Program-made: the position numbers and the translations under genes
Shown here: piece after piece, positions 25,739-38,829 of the stretch
Position numbering within the stretch: position 1 is the first letter of the stretch
Layout of the letters: the number at the start of each line of letters is the position of its first letter
Assembly: GCF_022458985.1 (NCBI RefSeq)
Contig: NC_061779.1
Location: forward strand, 21,683,001 to 21,747,000
Direction of reading: 5' to 3'
Length of the DNA stretch: 64,000 nt
From: Mugil cephalus
Taxonomy: Eukaryota; Chordata; Actinopteri; Mugiliformes; Mugilidae
Notes under the pieces: model-generated
What the model was told of the DNA's origin: nothing
Seen by the model: only the letters and a program-made list of their open reading frames with translations
The model's database searches: none

Positions 25739-27420
25739 AACTCTTTAGGTCCACGACCAGCTCCCCTCTTCATTTAAAGTCTTCAGCATGGATGGAAAAG
25801 GCTCACTGAAGCGAGGCGACGGCTGATGTTTTGTCTGTCTGAGCTGGATTAGAGTCCCCAGACATTCGGAGCGTCAGCTGTAAAAGGGTGTAGCCGAGCT
25901 GCTTTTAAATCACTACACGTGGCTGTTTGTGCTTCTGCAACAGGACAAGACAAGACCCTCGAAGCAAACGCAAGAAGAAATGTGGCATTCCCTCAGTAAG
26001 GAGACAGCACCCCAGGCAACCTACGGACATTATTTTCACTGTTTCACTGTTGGAGGACATTTTTTTCATCATGGAGCTGAGCCAAGAAGAACCCCTGCTT
26101 CTTTTGTCATTTAAGAAAACAATCCTGCCTAGAAAGGCTGAGATGGCATGAATATATAGTTTTTACGGTGCAGTTTTGCCCGTTTTTTTTCCTACATCAA
26201 AGTCAAATATTGTGAGTTTTAAATAATCTTGACGTGCGTTCCCCAGATTTCCTGTTGGGGCCAATCGATCGTATGTAAATTAATGTTAATATTTCTTTAA
26301 TCAAACCTTTTGCAGAAAACCTCTTAAGTTGCCTCGGTCATCCAGTCACTTTTTATTGCAGGAAGTTGGAGGAATTTCTGTTTTTGCTGTTACTGGTGTC
26401 ACTAAGCTCCTTACGTTCAGATGGCTCCTACTTCAACTGACCGGTCCTCTGCATCACATTAAAAGTCAATTAAAACAGCTCTGACACGACGCCTGTTTCC
26501 ACTCCTGGTGCTAAGTTAAACGACGAGTAGCTGCAGCTCCTCACTTCGTACACACGTGTGGTATCGAGAGAAGCCGTTCTTTGACGCCCTGCTGTGATTT
26601 GACATGAAGTGATGAATGCAGTGTAAACGTAGCATATTGTCTCCTGTCATTCACCTTCACTTCTTAAACCCTTCTGCTCCTTGCATGAGGAGCCTGTCCG
26701 TCTGTCCATCCTAGAGTGAAGTGATTCATCACCACTTCTTTATTAGAACCGGCTAGATTGCAGTTTGAACTGAAGTTTAAGTGAAAAGACTCCAGCCCTG
26801 CCTTTCGCACAGGTATTAACGATCCACCAGAGGTTAACGTGTTGAGGCTCTGTGCGACTTCACACCTGTGCATGTTCATACAACTGTGACTCAGTAAAGT
26901 GTTTTGGTCGGCAACGTCATTCTGAAATATCCATCCAGTGTCAAATGTCAGCCTTTAAGCATTTATGTTTAATAGAGAGCATGATGTTGTGCTGGCTGTG
27001 TTTTTTTTTTTTGTTTGTTTTGTTTTGTTATGATGTTATCGCCTACACGTGTCTGTAATGTGTTGAAACCATGAACTGCCTGAAAAGTTTGCCAAACCGC
27101 CATCCGTATTCAGAGTGAACAGAGACGGTGTTTTGCTTTGTCCAAAGGCAGGCAGCGAGCATGTGACAGTTTTTCCCGGTGAGTGCTTCACGCTACAGGA
27201 GTTTTAGTTGGGTCTTCTTAGTTTGAGCCGTCTTCATTTGCGATGGGCGTCCTCGTGTGCGGCAGTTGTAACTAGTCCGCCGCTTCCATTATCACCTACT
27301 TATGAGGAGGCAAGGTATGCAAACCAAGTGTATCGCTGCACACGCAACAGGGAGGCTGTTCTTATCGCTATATCTCTATTGTAAATAGTTTTTAATAAAT
27401 GCTAAAGCAAAGCTGGCATC
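25739..27420 (+). other. ireb2: ireb2 3' UTR
   Basis: No coding signal follows the stop. The first convincing poly(A) signal is AATAAA at 27394-27399 (in GTTTTTAATAAATGC), followed by GT-rich sequence (GTAGCCGTCTGTGAGGAGGG). This gives a 3' UTR of about 1.66 kb. Short T runs at about 26187 and 27001 are simple sequence. Confidence 0.6.
27394..27399 (+). terminator. ireb2 polyadenylation signal AATAAA
   Basis: Canonical hexamer 1.66 kb after the stop, with a GT/G-rich downstream element beginning about 20 bases later. Confidence 0.6.
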
Positions 27421-27424
27421 GTAG

Positions 27425-30400
27425 CCGTCTGTGAGGAGGGGGGGTTTGCTTAAGCGACGCCACAGGCGCTCCACTGTGTCCCGTCTGTGGAGACAAGTCG
27501 TGTCTTTGTCAGCCTGGGAAAATAATCCTACTAATGGCATCAAGGAGTTGGCGGTATGGAGGTAGAAGAATGTCGTTATGTGCGAGCCCTTAACAAAGGT
27601 TTCAGTGTGGAAAATGTAGGATACAGTATTTATAGTTGCAGATGAAATGACAGACCTCAGTCACATTGGTGAAAAAGTTTATCTTCCTCCATTAAGAAGT
27701 CTTGAAAATACGTATGGGATAGATGAGTAGGGCTAGCATTCACAAATACACAAGGCTTTCTATTTTTAAAGGCAAATATTATCTAACATATTGCTTCAGC
27801 CGTGGTCTAGATAGAATCTGATTCGTCTTAACAGGATCCATCCACTTCTCTTATCAGCGTGAACTCTGAGTCCAGGAACAGCAGTGTAGTCCAATGAGTG
27901 TCTGGTGTACATTTGTAGATACACAACTAAACAGATATTAATCTGCATTACGTATTATAACAAATTAAATTCATTTTCAACCTAAAGGAACAAACTCCTA
28001 ACTCATCGCAACAAGCAGTTTTTTTTTCCACTGCATTTTTCTTCACAACTCTGCCCCCTGCAGGAAAGGAAAGCAATAACCCAAAAGGAGGAGAAGCGTA
28101 AGTGGAATTCAACTCGACTCATTTGCATTGTCATATGTTAAAGCTGTAACCACAAACAATCACAGTTAATGTTGCAGTAGAGTAAAGAAGACGCGTGAGT
28201 CCAAAGTTCTGTATGAAATCTCCAAGTGTAAACAGTGCAACTTTTATTGATTTGTTTTAAAAGAAATTACTATGACACAGTGCACGTTGCTGACATTGCC
28301 CTGCACATTAACAAGTGATGACACAGGGTCCACAAGACCAGGCTAACACGTTTTGAGTTGAAGTACAACTTAAAAAGAATCATGTATCTAACGGGCAACC
28401 ACGACAATAACAAAAAGAAATGTCTGCGAGTTAAAGATGCCTTCATGGCGACAGATGGTACGGTGTAGCGCGGTCGCTGCACGGCTTCAGTTTACATGTG
28501 TGCAAATGGGAAATTAAAGCTGTAATCATAAGGATGGCGCCCTGTCACATGAAGCCGGGACAGGGGGTTGTTTTCATGTCAAAACTCTGGGCCGAGGCTT
28601 GAAGGAAGAATCGGGTTCACTACAACATCAGCGTGTTTACTGTATTGGCACCAATGTCTATGAGTCAACGTCAGCCCAGTCCTGATCTGTTCAAACTCAC
28701 TCACTCAGTCTGTTGTTCTGAGCAGAAATGATTTGCAGTCAGTTAATTATATGATGTCATCAAATACAAATGCCAAACATTGGTTGGTTCCACATCAGCT
28801 TGTTTTCAGTCTTATGTCACTGTAAGCGCGGATACTTTATGTAAACCAAGTCGTGCTTACATTCACCCGTGCGTCTTAAAGGTCCAACTAATGAGCGGAT
28901 TACACTTCCTACCTCTGAATCTGAATCCAGATTGTTTACATCTTCCAAAACCCCTCCCTTTGGTGCGTTCACTGTCTGCCGTTTTACGTCGGCGTCCACA
29001 TTCTTATCCATTATACAGAAAAATCAGCAGTGGAACGGACGTGTACTTCTTAAACAACTCTACACTAACACCTGAAGGTGATGACACAAGGAGAGGACGA
29101 TTAGTGAACATCTAAATATACTGAAAACTCCAGTGTTTTGGAGTGGTGAATGAGTGAACGTGGGGGTGACTGGGACACGGGCGCTGTTTGGTAGCTGGCT
29201 GTCATCTTCTTCCTTTTATTCGCGAGCACACCGCAACTTTTCTTTGAATGTCACCACCACCACCAACGTGTACGCAGTATGGGAACGCAGTGACTTTACA
29301 GTGACTCCAAGCAGATGTGAGTAAGAGTAAATGGGACCTTGCCCTGTAGCACAACTACACATAAAAAAAAAATTCCTTTGGACCGTTTGACAAATGAAAC
29401 AAATGGTTGCCTTTCCAGTAACCAATGAGTAAAACATCTGTTGGCAGCATCTTTATTATTCTTTCACATCCCCACTGAGAGTGCTCATAGTGGGACCCAC
29501 AGTCAGCTCCAGGGTAACTACTCCATACATTTGACATGTCAGCGTGTTACTGCGTTCCTCTCAACCGTGAGTCACTGTTGCTCGGCGACGCCTTGTGAAG
29601 CATTAACCTACGTTCTCTTTAACGTTACCCCACAACAGTGACGCAACCGTGACAAACACATTGAGACACGGTGGCAGCAGACAGGATTACCTGGTTCAAG
29701 TCTCTGCAGGAAGACTGTACTAAAGAACGCATTTATAGTAAATGGGCTTAGAAGCGAAAAAGGACATGATTGTCAAACTTGGGCCTTGACACTTTTTTCA
29801 TACTGGATGCTGGAGTTTACAAGCCTCTGCACTCTCAACTGTTGTCTCTCAACATAAACTCCATTCAGACGGTGAAGGCACAGACATCACATTTGCACAC
29901 TGATTGAAATCATATGGAAACCTATTACACCCACAACCATGCCCGCAGCTGTAGACTCTGCTAATCTAATGCCTCTCGTTACCCTGCACTCCCTCCCCTC
30001 AGCAACATAGTTCAATAAGTTTGAAAGAAAAAAAAAAAAAACGAAAACAAAACACGGCTGGTACATGAGTACTTTATCCGACTGGCAGAAGTGCTCATAA
30101 ATCTTTTTTTTTCTTTTTTATTTAACTGTTATTTAATCCCTTTAAGTCATTATTAAGGAGAAAGAGTGAGACTCTTGGCCACTTTCTTCATCTGGGTCCC
30201 CAGAAATATCTGATGAGAGAGCAGCCGGGCTTGTAAACAATTAACCACTGCTGATGAGAAGGAGCTCCTGATCACACAAGGGAGAAAATCCTGAGAACAA
30301 CGGACTCGGTTCATTTCCCTACTGGAATCACTCATCTGCACTATTGTCTTTTTGTCCATATCTCTGTATAACTCTTTTCATCTGATAAGAAAATATTTGC

Positions 30401-30586
30401 GGAAGGTTAAATGAAAATATACAATTATTAATACAATAGAGTTATATGTTAAAGGTGATTAAAAAAACGGATTGATTGTATCTCCCTTTACGATGCACGT
30501 ATTTTCCTTGGTTTAAAGGCAAAAGAGGTAAAGTGTATAAGAAAAAGGCAGCCTGTTTAGTCGTCCAGAAGGCTGGTGATCGAGGA
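27425..30586. other. Convergent spacer ireb2 / snx1, probably including the snx1 3' UTR
   Basis: No convincing exon is present on either strand. On the minus strand, AATAAA (TTTATT on +) at 30117-30122, 465 bases after the snx1 stop, is a plausible proximal poly(A) signal. Another at 28243-28248 would give a 2.3-kb 3' UTR. A poly(A) run lies at about 30029-30042. Nothing else recognised. Confidence 0.45.
30117..30122 (-). terminator. Candidate snx1 polyadenylation signal
   Basis: TTTATT on the + strand reads AATAAA on the snx1 strand, 465 bases past the stop. It lies in a T-rich (A-rich on the gene strand) stretch, so it may be incidental. A distal alternative is at 28243-28248. Confidence 0.35.
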
Positions 30587-33500
30587 TTAGGCGATGGCTT
30601 TTGCTTCTGGTAAGAAAGCCTCCCAGTACTTTATCAGCTGGAGAAAGAAAAAATAAAGAAAAGGAACAACGTAAGGGATAACACATGAGATCTGGTTAAT
30701 GTGTAAATGTTTGCCCAAACATGTAGTTATGTCTAAGCTGTCCTTATTCAGTCCTCAGATCTGTCCATCAGATCTACTTTCTCAAACTTAATATTGTGAG
30801 GTTTTGGTTTTATCTTGATGGTTGGACTTTAAAATACTGAAACAAGCCCTAAAACTAAATCGTCATTATTTATATTTCAAATAGTGGTTCTGTAAAGTTA
30901 TAAAAGGTGTTTAATATCTGATAAAGAAGCGGTTGACTAGAGGGTCACTCACCTGTTGCTGAGACTGGAGCAGAGACTCCAGGTACTTGATTACATGCAT
31001 CTTGAAATTCTTGGTCTTCTCTTTCTGTTAGGGAGATTTTTGAGGAGTTTGTCAGTTGCGATGTTTTCAGATAGCCAGTGGCTGATATGGATGTAACGAG
31101 GATAAACATCGGTACCTCAAAGCGGACGACTTCCTTGCGCACAGTTGCAGAAACTCTTTCAAAGTCCCTCTCGTACTGCGTCACTTTGGCCTCCCACTGG
31201 GAAAAGATGACAGAGGACCATCGTCATGATTATCTTATCGCACATTTACAATGTTTAAATCATAACCAGCTTCCTAGCAAAGACTTTGTGGTGCTTAGAG
31301 TAAACGTCTTCATTACAAGTGATAACAGGAATTAAAAGTGAAGCCTTTTCAAGTTTCTCAAACCCTCTTGAAGAGTTCACATCAAACTCTTCCAGGACCC
31401 ACAGCCTAGTCCCAGTTATTCTCTCTGTGTTGTTTTTGGCCCGTGTCCCACCTCAGTGATCTCCTCTTTGACCAGCTGCAGCTTGTCCGGCTTGTTGGCC
31501 CACAGCAGCTTGGCCTCGGTCTCCCTCTTCTTCTGCAGCGTGGCCTGAGCATCCTGCCAGCGCTGCCACGCCTTCATCCGGTGATCAAACGACCCCTGCA
31601 GGGCACCAAGGCACAGACACTTGTTTCATGTTTTTGTTTGGCTACTTGCTGAACAACCTGTTGCTTCTTTTCCAAACAACTTTCTGGTAATTCCAAGCCA
31701 ATGTTGCTGGGAATAATAACAACAGTTTTAAAATAATTGAGGAGCGAAATGCATTCCCAGTACCCTCACGGCTCCCAGCAGGCGGATGTAATCTGCGATC
31801 AGCTCTGCGAAGTTGAAGGTGTCGTTTGCAGCTTGGTCCTGGTGTAGCTGCTCCATCTTGTCCTCAACCTCCGCCAGCTGGGACAGAGCTCGGGACAGGG
31901 CTGTGTTGTCTTCCGCGCTGCCCAGCATGGCTGTACTTTTGGCGAAGCTTGCCGTGTTCAGTGACAAGTCTGGGGAGGAGCACACAGTTAGGAGTTAATG
32001 CAAACAGGATTTTTTTTTTAACCAGCAAAAACCTGTGGGATGAATCAGAGATTATCACCATTTACTTGAGGGAAAGACATATTACAAGGATTAAAGTCAC
32101 AATGTGTGAGATTTGAAAGTTTCTCACTGGTGCCACTAGGGGTGGGTATTGGCAAGGACTTCACGATACGTATCACAATACAATACGATACATTATTGTG
32201 ATATTATGATATTGCGATATATTGCAATATTCTACATAGTTCACAGAGAAATTTTAAATGCAGCTTAAGTTGTATATATGTAAACCAGATGACAGCGATA
32301 ATTCATTGGACAAATTGAGTCAAAAAAACAATATTAATACAAAAAACAATAATATCGCGATATTTTGCCATATCGATATTTTTTCCCCCACCCCTAGGTG
32401 CCATTTTACTTTATCAAGAAAGACACTGTGGCTCAAACTGGCACATTGTTTTTTCACCTTCGGTAAACAAATGATCAGTTATGAGAATAATTACATTTGT
32501 ATCCCCCCCAAAAAAACATGGCACACAAAGGCCAGAAAACACATCAACATCCAAATGATGATAACAACAAGCTGCTAAAGTGAAGACGTGTCACTTTACA
32601 GCCGGATAGAGGATGTCTAACCTTTTCTGTGGATGACCAGGGATTCAACCAGAGCGTGGAGCTTCCTGAACTGCTGATCTGCAGACTCCACTTCCTGCAG
32701 CTTCTCCTCAAACCACTGCAGCAGAACAAACCGTTAGCATGACTCCAGCACCGAGGTCTGTGTGTGATCACTGTTAATTCACACTTTAATCCTCAGATGG
32801 CTAGATCATTTTTATTTGTTATATTAGTGAAGGCTGAGCCCTATGAAACTACATATTATATATATATATAACATAAGGTTTTGGCATTAGGCAGCTCAAG
32901 GTTTCTGCCTCAATCTGCCGTCCCTCTTTATAATCTCCTGGCTCATCTGAGCTTCTCTGGAAAAGAGAAGGCTGTGAACAGCTGGGGTGCGCAGGTCACA
33001 TCTCAACTCACCACGTCTGACTCGTTCATCTTGATGGTCATTTTGCTGACAGCATCTGTTGCTTTGTTGATCATTTTAAGGAAGCCGGCGCCGCTCAGAG
33101 TCTGGGTGCTCACCGCTCTTGGCAACTAAAGACACACGTACATGTTACAATGCAGCAGCCATCAGGCTGCACTCATAAAAATCTAGTCAAACTTAAAGAT
33201 ACACAAAGGGAGCGGAGGAATAATGCAGCCCACTGAATGTGTTCACTCAGTTTGTACGCGGAGTTCTAAGTGAATAAAAGATGCTAAAAAATATTTTGTG
33301 GCAGATACTTTAAATGCTGCTTACTTCCTCTCTCTCCAGGAACTCTCTGACATCGGGATCTTGGAGCAGTGATGGGTGAGTTACCACCCTTTGCAGATAC
33401 CTGTTGAAACAGAATAAAGCGTCTCTTTCATGCTTTGTACGGGCGCTGAATCATCACAAACATTTTACCTTGAGTATCAGATCTGACAGGCATGTTTTCA

Positions 33501-36500
33501 AATCACAGGTGTAAGTACCGTATGGTTTATTCATTCCTCCGCTCTTACCTTTCCAAAGCACCTCGTCTTCTCTCAACAAAGTCTGCAGAAGAGGAATCTT
33601 CCTTTCCCACCTTCATCTTCGTCATCCCTGTGCAAGACATGGCAAGAAATGTGCAACGTTTATTCTCACGCTTGGTAGGAATTTCAAATTACAGATGAAA
33701 TACGCAAGGGGAAATGAAAGCCAGCCTGCCGCTTACCCAGGAGGTTTTTCTCTGGCGGCGGGGGCACGATGAATCCATTTGGTCCATGTTTTTCAGAAAG
33801 CTTCTCATAGAGGCCGAGGAAGTCGCTGAAGCGTCGCCTCACAGTAAATGTCTTGTTGCGGAACACGGGCAGTGTGGTCTGAAACAGACGGAGAGGAATT
33901 ACGGAATCAGTGGATTTGATCTCTTCTACAGTTTACGGGTATAAGACTAAGGCCATTTCTCCTCCAGTGCTGACCAGTATTTCCTGTTACCACACATCTG
34001 GTGACAGACTCTACTAACTTCCTCATCATTATACATGGAGAACTTCATATTAAGCAAAATACTGGCATACAATACTTTTACTGGCTGTTTTTTTTTTTTT
34101 ACCTGTGTGGATACTTTGTAGGCCATGTAGGCATTCATACCATCCCCTGAAAATAAAGACAGACACAAACTGATGTCAACATTACTGAGCCTTATTTCAC
34201 AAAAGTCTGAAACAGTTCAATCAAACGATCACCGATTGCCTAATTCTGCTGTTTTTCTAATTAAAGTCATGACCCCCACCTATTTTTTCAGGGTCTTTCA
34301 CAGTGATGGTGATGTCGAGCTTGTCCTCCTGCTCATCTTCTTCCTCCTCTTCCAACTGAAACAAAAACAAAAACGGACCATTAACATCGGGCAGTTCTGT
34401 TAAACAGTCCTTTCAGATTTTGAAATTCTTGTGCTGGTGGACGTTAGACTGGTTCAAGCTTGGCTGAAAAGAACCGTATGTTCCCACAGTTTCTGTTCTT
34501 CTGGGGAATAAATTTGGCGAGCCCTGGCTGCTGCTTATTACATTCCCATTGGGAATTTCACTCTTGGCTTAGGTATGTGCAGCACGTACCTCTTCCAGGG
34601 CAGCAGCCTGCGGCTTGGACAGACTGGCAGCTGCCGACAGGGAGGAGGGGGCAGATGCGGACGGTTTGGCCGTCACATCCTTTTTTCTCTCGTTCCGTGG
34701 ACTGTCGAGAGAGAGCTCCACTGTGGCTTCTGTTGGAGAGGAAAAGAAAGAGAAACCTTCGGTTTGCAGAGTGTTGCGTTGGCTTTCATATAGGTCACAG
34801 AAATGAAGGGGTAATTTTCCATGCAATTTGGGTCGAACACAAAGTGGAGATTTAATAGTAAATTACCAGAAGTGGTGTTTAAACCAGACTGTAGTTGTCG
34901 TGGTAGACCGACAAGTATCTGGCACAAGCATGTGAATTTAGACACATCTAAGTCAACTCTAATCTAATTAGAAACATCATCTCCTAACTTTAAACTGTGG
35001 TTAAAGTAATAAGGGAGCCCAAAGTTAAAGTTCTGACAAACAATAAAAATGGTGGACCCACCAGCAAATAGGTCCGCCTCTTCCTCAGAGTGGACTCCAT
35101 TGGTCTTCGCGGCGCTGGCTTTGCTGGCGCTGGGCGCCGTGGCGACGGCTTCCTCGCTGAAGATATCTGAAGGCTCCGTGGGATTCGCGTCTTGCAGAGG
35201 TCCCCCGAAAGAAGCTTTGGTTGTGACAGGTTTCTCCTTCTGATCTTTACTGGTGGTCTTACTCGAGACGGCACCCAGCGGCTCACCGAACAGATCCTCG
35301 TCGGCTTCGCCGAACAGGCTTTTCTGCGGCTGTTTGGCGGGTTTGATCTGGTGCGGGTCCGCGAACAGGTCACTCCCGTCGTCTTGGAACAGGTCGACTG
35401 TTGCCACGCTGGGTTTTTTGGCTTCAGCAGGTGATGGATCGCTAAGGAGGTCGACCAGAGGGTCGGCGAATTTGTCACCGATGGTCGTCTTTTCTGAGTG
35501 GTTGCTTGACAAATCACCACTGGTGTCGATGAGTGGGACGGCGATTTCTTTCGCTTCTTGCCCTGCAGGACTTCCCCTCTTCTCTTCACTGGGTGGAGCC
35601 GTAACAACGCTGGTCATTACACCTTTATCAGCTGCAGCCTCAACATTTACATCTGCCACTACTACTTCCGCTCTCTCTGCTTCAGTTTCACTTCCCAATA
35701 TGTCAACGAAATCGTCAGAGGGTTCATCTAAAGGGATTTCAGCTGCAGCGGCACTTTCAGTCGACGAGCTGTTCAGCAGGTCGACAAAATCATCCGAGGG
35801 CTCGCTGACGACTTCGCTCGCTGGTTTCTTTCCCGTTTCGCTGCTCATGGGCTCCATCAACGGATCACTCATGAGGTCAATGGAAGACTTCACTGAAACG
35901 TCACTGGCAGGTGTCGGCTCGCTGTCCATGTCAGAAAGTGGAGGGCTGATCTGCAGAGAAGTGGGGACAACTGTTAATGAATTTGATTTATATTGGTATA
36001 AAATGAGTCCAATGCCACTAGTGAAACAATATCAAATCCCTCTCTTTCAATCTCCAAGGTTTAACGCTTGCTTTTCCTTCAGGAGTGCAAGAAAAATGTA
36101 TCAAATGATGTTAATACGTTTAAATGTTCATTTATTTTCATACAAAACAGCCACCATTGTTTTGAATGTATTCTACCTTTTTTCTCATTTCATTTATTTA
36201 ATAACTGGGTAATAATTCATGCTATAAACTGATTTAAAATGTAGTAAATCGTCTTGTTGTAAAATGAATAAAGACTAGATTGTTGCTTATGGCCCATTTC
36301 CAACAGAAGCACCAGCACTAAAAACAACATTTCACTGCTGTTTCCAGTTTGCTTTCAAGGAGAAAAACCTGGTTAGAACACATAAACTGTTCACCATGTG
36401 AGCTACGCTTCATGCTGCCAGTGGTGAAGGTGTGTTAAATGTCAAATTGGATTTGTGAGGCTGTGAGATTTATGACTAACAGCCCGATGTTTGCACTTGT

Positions 36501-38414
36501 GCCAATTTGCATTGTATGGTTCACAGTGGCTCTGGGCCGGCTCCCCAGATCACCTTTGCAAACGCAGCTATCTGCAGGAAATGCAAAAACAAAACATTTC
36601 AGTCCACTGGAGACTACTGGGCGTGTCGCTGGTCATAGAAACGGTTCTCTAAAAGTGAAAAGCGAGGACTGTAACTGGGGTGAGGCTGAAATGTTTGTTT
36701 TAGTTATTGCTTAACGAACATACAGTCGTTGCCATTTCACTAAGTTGGTATTTGAGACTAATGCAGCAGTTGTGAAATAAATCCCATGTTGTTGTTGTAA
36801 CCGTTTGAAGAGGGGCGGCAGTACTTGGTGCCGTTTTGTGTTCACTGAGGGATGCAATTTTAGTTCACCTTCAGTAAATACAACATTAAATATACACTCA
36901 CATGGCAGTTCATTAGGTACACTAGTGAAAACAAAGCATTCTAATACAACAGCCTTGGGGTAAATCTTATCTTCGTGAAGGTTAAGGTGTAGATTTTCTT
37001 TTAAATTACTGAGAGTGTTGTTGATTCAACTTTCATTTTGGAGGATGTGGTCTGTAGTACCACTGAACTGTGTTGTGCTTCCTCTTGCCTTGGCATATTT
37101 TTAGGCTAAATATCAGAAACACTTCTAATCCACTTTAACGACACTACATCCTCCAGAATTACCACCTCTGACACTGTTGTCAACATAAACTGAACATTAG
37201 AACAGTCGTGCAACTTTAGTTTTAACTAGTGTACACGATGAATTAAAGCGCATATAATTGTGATCAGTAAACTGGGAGTCCTGTCATAGGCTCTGGGTGT
37301 CGTTGATAATTATTGCTTTGCACACTATGAAGCAAAAAGCTTCTTCACAGGGTGACTCACTCAAAGAAAGTGGGAATCCGTTTCCCATCATTACTTCAGC
37401 TGTGAGCCCTGTTAACTGAAACAGCCACAAATGCTGACTAGTGTTTTCCGCAGTAGTAAATCCAACAGTTAAAAAAAATTCAAAGACAGCAACTTTTCAC
37501 AGTATCCTCTGAACTTTGACTGAGGGAAAACATCCGGGTTCTGACCATGTGACTGCATCTGACTCACATGACAGGGGGGCTGCCTGAGCCAGCTTTTAAT
37601 CCACGTTTATTAAGAGACTGCATTTTTAAATGCTGACAGGAAAAATAGAAACAATGCAAAAAAAACACCAACAACAACAAAAACACAGTTCCACTTCCCG
37701 TACGGTGTCAACTTGAAGTCATCAATCAGAACCACACAAGCCTCATTCTGTGCAGATCTGGGATTAGACTCAATCTAACCTATGCGTGGCCTGAACGCCT
37801 GCACATCCTGAAAACCTAACGATTACTACTTTTCTTAACTTTGCAGAGGGAGAGTTTGAGAAGAAACTGCACGGAAAAACACCCGCACACCACTAACCAG
37901 ATCGGAAACATAATGTGACCTGGTTTTGGAAACCAAATCTGGGCCAGAGAGTACTTCCCATCGCAGTTTTCAGGAAGAAATCAATAAGTGTTTGAAACGC
38001 CGTCAAAGATCACGACGAGCTACTCAAAAGTCTTCATCGGTGACAGCAGACAGGTAAGACACAAATCTGCATCAAACCGCACACACGCTGCATTAAAAGC
38101 TCGTTTTAGCTATTACAGTAAATTACAGGAGCCTAACCTTGCCCTGACAGCACTGCTTTTCTGTCGTGCGGTAAAACTAGCGCATTTTTTTTCTCGGCAC
38201 CTTCCTAAAACTACCACCTAATGTCAGTCAGCCCGGGCCGGATAGCTAGCAAGTAAAAGAGTAACTTCCACTCGAGACGTACTGCGCTCACGAAGAGGTC
38301 CTCCCCGTCGTCTTCATCACTGTCCCGGCCTCCGACCACTTCTTCGGAGTCCAGCACGTCTTGGTCCTCGGGGTCGGGGAACGGTGGAGGACTGCGCTCC
38401 GAGCTGGTCGCCAT
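30587..38414 (-). CDS. snx1: Sorting nexin-1 with an expanded acidic N-terminal region, 15 coding exons
   Basis: Minus-strand exons 38414-38292, 35950-35062, 34729-34590, 34355-34280, 34146-34103, 33878-33737, 33627-33549, 33400-33325, 33125-33012, 32715-32622, 31969-31764, 31595-31452, 31196-31116, 31024-30953 and 30637-30587 join in phase to 776 aa (human SNX1 522). Order: a short acidic N-terminus; a 296-aa acidic exon (residues 42-337); a PX domain at about 398-525 with RRRFSDF at 438-444 and PPPPEK near 463; and a BAR domain at about 560-776 ending [13 protein letters not shown]. From family knowledge SNX1 binds PI3P/PI(3,5)P2 on endosomes, dimerises through BAR with SNX5/6 and tubulates membranes for retromer/ESCPE-1 recycling to the Golgi. 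The segment [10 protein letters not shown] after the large exon aligns with human SNX1, so this is not SNX2. The size increase comes almost wholly from exon 2. Confidence 0.96.
32134..32402. repeat. MITE with CTAGGGGTGGG ends, in an snx1 intron
   Basis: The ends CTAGGGGTGGG (from 32137) and CCCACCCCTAG (to 32397) are inverted repeats, flanked on both sides by GTGCCA, a probable target duplication. The interior is rich in GATATTGCGATAT-like AT/CG palindromic motifs typical of a common fish element. It lies between snx1 exons 32715-32622 and 31969-31764. Confidence 0.75.
35062..35950 (-). other. snx1: snx1 exon 2: 889-bp acidic, DLF-motif-rich exon
   Basis: One exon encodes 296 residues rich in Asp, Glu, Ser, Ala and Pro with no predicted globular fold. 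Repeated units are visible: [13 protein letters not shown] and [13 protein letters not shown]; then [27 protein letters not shown] and ADLFAG. Human SNX1 has only two such motifs (GEDIF and QDLFADA), in a much shorter region. Both borders are good GT-AG sites (acceptor CTCTGCAG, donor GTGGGT) and phase is kept (0 in, 1 out). The long open frame on the opposite strand here is a compositional shadow. Confidence 0.85.
36241..38291 (-). other. snx1 intron 1, remaining sequence
   Basis: The intron spans 35951-38291. Apart from the repeat at 36.9-37.2 kb and short A-rich tracts near 37.46 and 37.66 kb, no exon-like signal or element was recognised. Small open frames here lack domains. Confidence 0.4.
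36893..37240. repeat. TTAGGTACAC-family element in snx1 intron 1
   Basis: The left end reads ACTCACATGGCAGTTCATTA then GGTACACTAGTGAAAAC. The right end is a decayed inverted copy (TAACTAGTGTACACGATGAA). Internal blocks match the copies at 14.7 and 43.5 kb. Non-coding. Confidence 0.65.
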
Positions 38415-38829
38415 CTTCGGTCTCTGTTTAAAACGTAAGCGGAGGCGACGTCAACTCACAGCCCGACGCGTCTCCTTTGGCTAAGCTGCTAGCGTCACCT
38501 CCAGCTGCTCATGTGGGGCTAAAAGGAAGCACCGCTCCGCGTCGTGGTAGTAAGTCGGGGTCGAGGTCTAAACCAAACAGACTGCAGTACCGGAGGAGTG
38601 GCGCCGCTAGGGACTCACGAGCCGAGGCTGTCTTTTCACTTCCTGGTCCTCCTTCTTCTCAGGTTAGCTTCGGGTTTAGCCGGGGCAGGCTAGGTAGTCA
38701 TGGGACCTCTACGAGCGGCTGCAGCAGCAATATGATGGGCTTGGACAGAGGGTCGGTTGAAGTCAGTCAGCTAATTAACCTGCTCCGCAGCTCGGTGCCT
38801 ACATTAGAGACATCCGACGTTGAGGAGGC
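38415..38829. promoter_or_regulatory. Bidirectional promoter between snx1 and the SV2-like gene
   Basis: Only 415 bases separate the two divergent start codons (38414 minus, 38830 plus). The interval is GC-rich with many CpGs, contains GACGTCAA (CRE-like) near 38447, and has no TATA box. An open frame (38477-38995) runs through it but fits no protein family and is attributed to GC-rich sequence. Confidence 0.6.

Noticed and set aside
35253..36212. 319-aa open frame on the + strand
   Set aside because: Antisense to the acidic snx1 exon; Ser/Leu/Ala-rich shadow with no domain, and it runs through the splice acceptor into intron.
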